Positions 47,951 through 49,922 of a stretch of 49,922 nt of DNA are shown here, piece by piece (position 1 is the stretch's first letter; each line of letters opens with the position of its first letter). The position numbers and the translations under genes were made by a program. Under the pieces are notes generated by a model, which was not told the origin of the DNA, made no database searches, and worked only from the letters and a program-made list of their open reading frames with translations. The DNA comes from Acidobacteriota bacterium (GTDB lineage: Bacteria; Acidobacteriota; Thermoanaerobaculia; Gp7-AA8), in contig JACPDH010000034.1 in NCBI GenBank assembly GCA_016184115.1, positions 1 through 49,922 of the forward strand, written 5' to 3'.

Positions 47951-49822
47951 ATGACGAGTGAAGACGACAGCTTTGGCGATTTGACGATTCGAACGCAGAT
48001 CTCTCGGTTCATCGAAGCGGCGCCGCCTCCGCTCCTCCAGCGCATTCCGGCGATCGACAAGGAGTACACGGAGAAGCTGATTGCCTCAGGTTTCGCGGTC
48101 GAACAGATTCGCTTCCTCGACTCGGCAGTCCAGTACGCGCCCGAAGGAATCGTTGTGATGGCGCCGTGCGAGGATGGCTCTCCGAAGGTCGTCTTCGTGA
48201 ACGACGGCTACTGTCGGATGAGCGGGCGCGCGCGGGAGGAGCTCGTTGGTCAGGCACCGGCGATCTTTGCGAGCCACGAGAGCGACAAGGCGATGGCCGA
48301 CGCGCTGCTTCATCCGCTCTGCCAGCGCCGAGGGTTCAGCGGTGAGGCGCTCGCGACTCGATCGAACGGAGCGAAGTACATTCTCGATCTGACCGTCGTG
48401 CCAGCGCACGACTCGAATGGCGCGCTGATCTACTGGATTGCCTATCTCCACGACGTGAGCGAGAAGAAAGCGCAGCTCGCCGCGCTCGAGCACCAGGTGC
48501 TGCACGACGTTCTCACCGACTTGCCGAACCGGGCATTGCTCGAGGACCGTCTTCAGCAGGCGATGCTCGCCGCCGAGGCCGACAGGATGAGTGTTGGCCT
48601 CCTCTTCTTCGACCTCGACGACTTCCGCGAAGTGAACGACACGTTAGGCCATCACTTCGGTGACGCCGTGCTGCGCCAGGTCGCCGCGAGAGTGCAACCC
48701 GCGCTCCGGGCAGTCGACACGATCTCACGGCTGGGGGGCGACGAGTTCGCGATCCTCCTGCCGAACATCGTCGACACGCGCGACGCGATGAAGATTGCCC
48801 TCGCGGTTTATGACGCATTCCTCGTGCCGTTCGACATCGAAGGGCAGACGTTCGAGGTCGGCGCGAGTGTCGGTGTCGCCGTCTCGCCGACGCACTCGAA
48901 CGACGCCATAGGCCTGATGCGCTGCGCCGAGGTCGCAATGTACGCCGCGAAACAATCGCGCAACGGCTACCTGCCGTACGCGCCCGATCAGGAGACGGCG
49001 ACGATCACGAGCCTCGCACTTCGCGTCGACCTTCGCGAGGCGATCGACCACAACCAGCTCGTGCTCCACTACCAGCCGAAGATCCACCTCCGAAGCGGGC
49101 TCGTGACGCGCGTGGAGGCGCTCGTTCGATGGCTCCATCCGGAGCGGGGACTGATGCAGCCCGATCAGTTCATCCCGCTTGCTGAGCGCTCCGCCTTGAT
49201 CAAGCAATTGACCGACTGGGTGCTCGACGGTGCGCTCGCGCAGTGCCGCGCGTGGCAGGAGGCAGGCTTTCCACTTCATGTCGCAGTCAATCTGCCGACG
49301 CAAAGTCTGCTGGAGCCGTTCCTGCCTCAGCGTGTCTCGCGCTTACTCGACAAGTGGGGGCTCGATCCGCGCGTGCTCAAGCTCGAGATCACCGAGAGCG
49401 GGATCATGGCCGATCCCCCTCACGTTCTCGCAATCCTCCACCTTCTCCGCACGCTCGGCGTGCGCCTCTCGCTCGACGACTTCGGGACCGGCTACTCCTC
49501 ACTCGTCCACATGCGCAATCTCCCGGTCGACGAGATCAAGATCGACAAGTCGTTCATCATGGGGATGCGGCACAACGAGAGCGACGGCGCGATCGTTCGC
49601 ACGATCATCTCGCTCGCGCATTCGTTAGGCCATGAGGTCGTTGCCGAGGGCGTCGACGACGAGGAGACATTCAAGATCCTGTCGGAGCTCGGCTGCGACC
49701 TGGCGCAGGGTTACTACCTCACGCCGCCGCTTCCCGCCGAGGAGCTGATGAAGTGGCTCGAGGCGTCGCGCTGGGGAGAAGGCGCGACCGAAGTGCTTCG
49801 GAAGCGAAGGCCGAGCCACTAG
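47951..49822 (+). CDS. PAS-GGDEF-EAL cyclic-di-GMP enzyme
   Basis: 623 aa, no membrane helix. An N-terminal segment (1-55) is followed by a PAS domain (about 57-165, VVFVNDGYCRMSGRAREELV), a GGDEF domain (about 175-335) with the intact signature RLGGDEFAIL (263-267) and FDLDDFREVNDTLGH, and an EAL domain (about 355-600) with VEALVRWLHP (E-A-L), NLPTQSLL, the metal site in LEITESG, DDFGTGYSSL, KIDKSFI and VVAEGVDDEE, all catalytic positions present. Both synthesis and hydrolysis of c-di-GMP are possible, with PAS sensing redox, light or a ligand. No RxxD inhibitory site precedes GGDEF at the standard distance. It reads divergently from the MutS-like gene. Confidence 0.94.
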   Translation: MTSEDDSFGDLTIRTQISRFIEAAPPPLLQRIPAIDKEYTEKLIASGFAVEQIRFLDSAVQYAPEGIVVMAPCEDGSPKVVFVNDGYCRMSGRAREELVGQAPAIFASHESDKAMADALLHPLCQRRGFSGEALATRSNGAKYILDLTVVPAHDSNGALIYWIAYLHDVSEKKAQLAALEHQVLHDVLTDLPNRALLEDRLQQAMLAAEADRMSVGLLFFDLDDFREVNDTLGHHFGDAVLRQVAARVQPALRAVDTISRLGGDEFAILLPNIVDTRDAMKIALAVYDAFLVPFDIEGQTFEVGASVGVAVSPTHSNDAIGLMRCAEVAMYAAKQSRNGYLPYAPDQETATITSLALRVDLREAIDHNQLVLHYQPKIHLRSGLVTRVEALVRWLHPERGLMQPDQFIPLAERSALIKQLTDWVLDGALAQCRAWQEAGFPLHVAVNLPTQSLLEPFLPQRVSRLLDKWGLDPRVLKLEITESGIMADPPHVLAILHLLRTLGVRLSLDDFGTGYSSLVHMRNLPVDEIKIDKSFIMGMRHNESDGAIVRTIISLAHSLGHEVVAEGVDDEETFKILSELGCDLAQGYYLTPPLPAEELMKWLEASRWGEGATEVLRKRRPSH

Positions 49823-49922
49823 TGTAGTGTTTCATTAATCCGTTGCCTTTCGCAGAGCACAAACGGGGCGATTTCCACGTCGCTCGTCGTCGACGATGAA
49901 CCACATCGCCTCCTCCTCGCTC

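Overview
The window is a GC-rich (about 60%) chromosomal segment from a free-living, probably Gram-negative bacterium. It has a TonB-dependent receptor, many Sec signal peptides and lipoboxes, a proteobacterial-type RpoD with a long non-conserved insert, several Ser/Thr kinases and a squalene/phytoene synthase. The mixture (M1, M48 and M23 peptidases, class C serine hydrolase with DUF3471, DUF4388 protein, dense Hanks-type kinases) resembles Acidobacteriota or a neighbouring phylum. That placement is inference and would need a tree of RpoD, DnaG or MurJ. I see no prophage, CRISPR array, restriction system, rRNA or intact transposase.

Layout. 0-8.1 kb holds envelope genes: the end of a CPBP-like protease, a membrane protein/XRE pair, a serine hydrolase, a Ca/Na antiporter on the other strand, an L,D-transpeptidase/M23 pair and a BON/M48 pair. 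8.2-12.6 kb (minus strand) carries a TonB-dependent receptor and, downstream, a Ser/Thr kinase whose periplasmic end is a TonB C-terminal domain. 12.9-18.8 kb has M1 aminopeptidase, SOD, a small HExxH protein, tRNA-Leu(UAA) and an acyl-CoA dehydrogenase. 19.4-22.9 kb is a cupredoxin plus a large receptor kinase with an apparently dead cyclase-like domain. 23.1-31.8 kb (minus strand) is housekeeping: rpoD, dnaG, mutS2, rpsU, a zinc-ribbon microprotein, udk and a secreted protein. 31.9-33.9 kb is a two-gene isoprenoid module. Then come murJ, two oligopeptide ABC ATPases, a lipoprotein, tRNA-Arg(CCG), a prs-rplY-led operon with redox lipoproteins, a DUF4388 protein, pgeF, a membrane MutS-like ATPase and a PAS-GGDEF-EAL protein.

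The non-coding DNA is unusually structured. There are two copies of a 176-177 bp terminal-inverted-repeat element (12.6 and 39.1 kb). At least three long hairpins of one sequence family sit just 3' of genes (18.8, 22.9, 25.3 kb), with a weaker fourth at 17.4 kb. A separate inverted repeat lies at 35.8 kb. Many genes have a -10 hexamer (TAnnnT, often as TGC-TAnnnT) only 7-11 nt before the start codon with no convincing Shine-Dalgarno, which suggests leaderless transcription.

Strongest candidates for something new: the receptor/kinase-TonB pair, the cupredoxin/pseudocyclase-kinase pair, the two repeat families, and a rho-independent terminator lying inside the signal-peptide codons of the gene after rplY.
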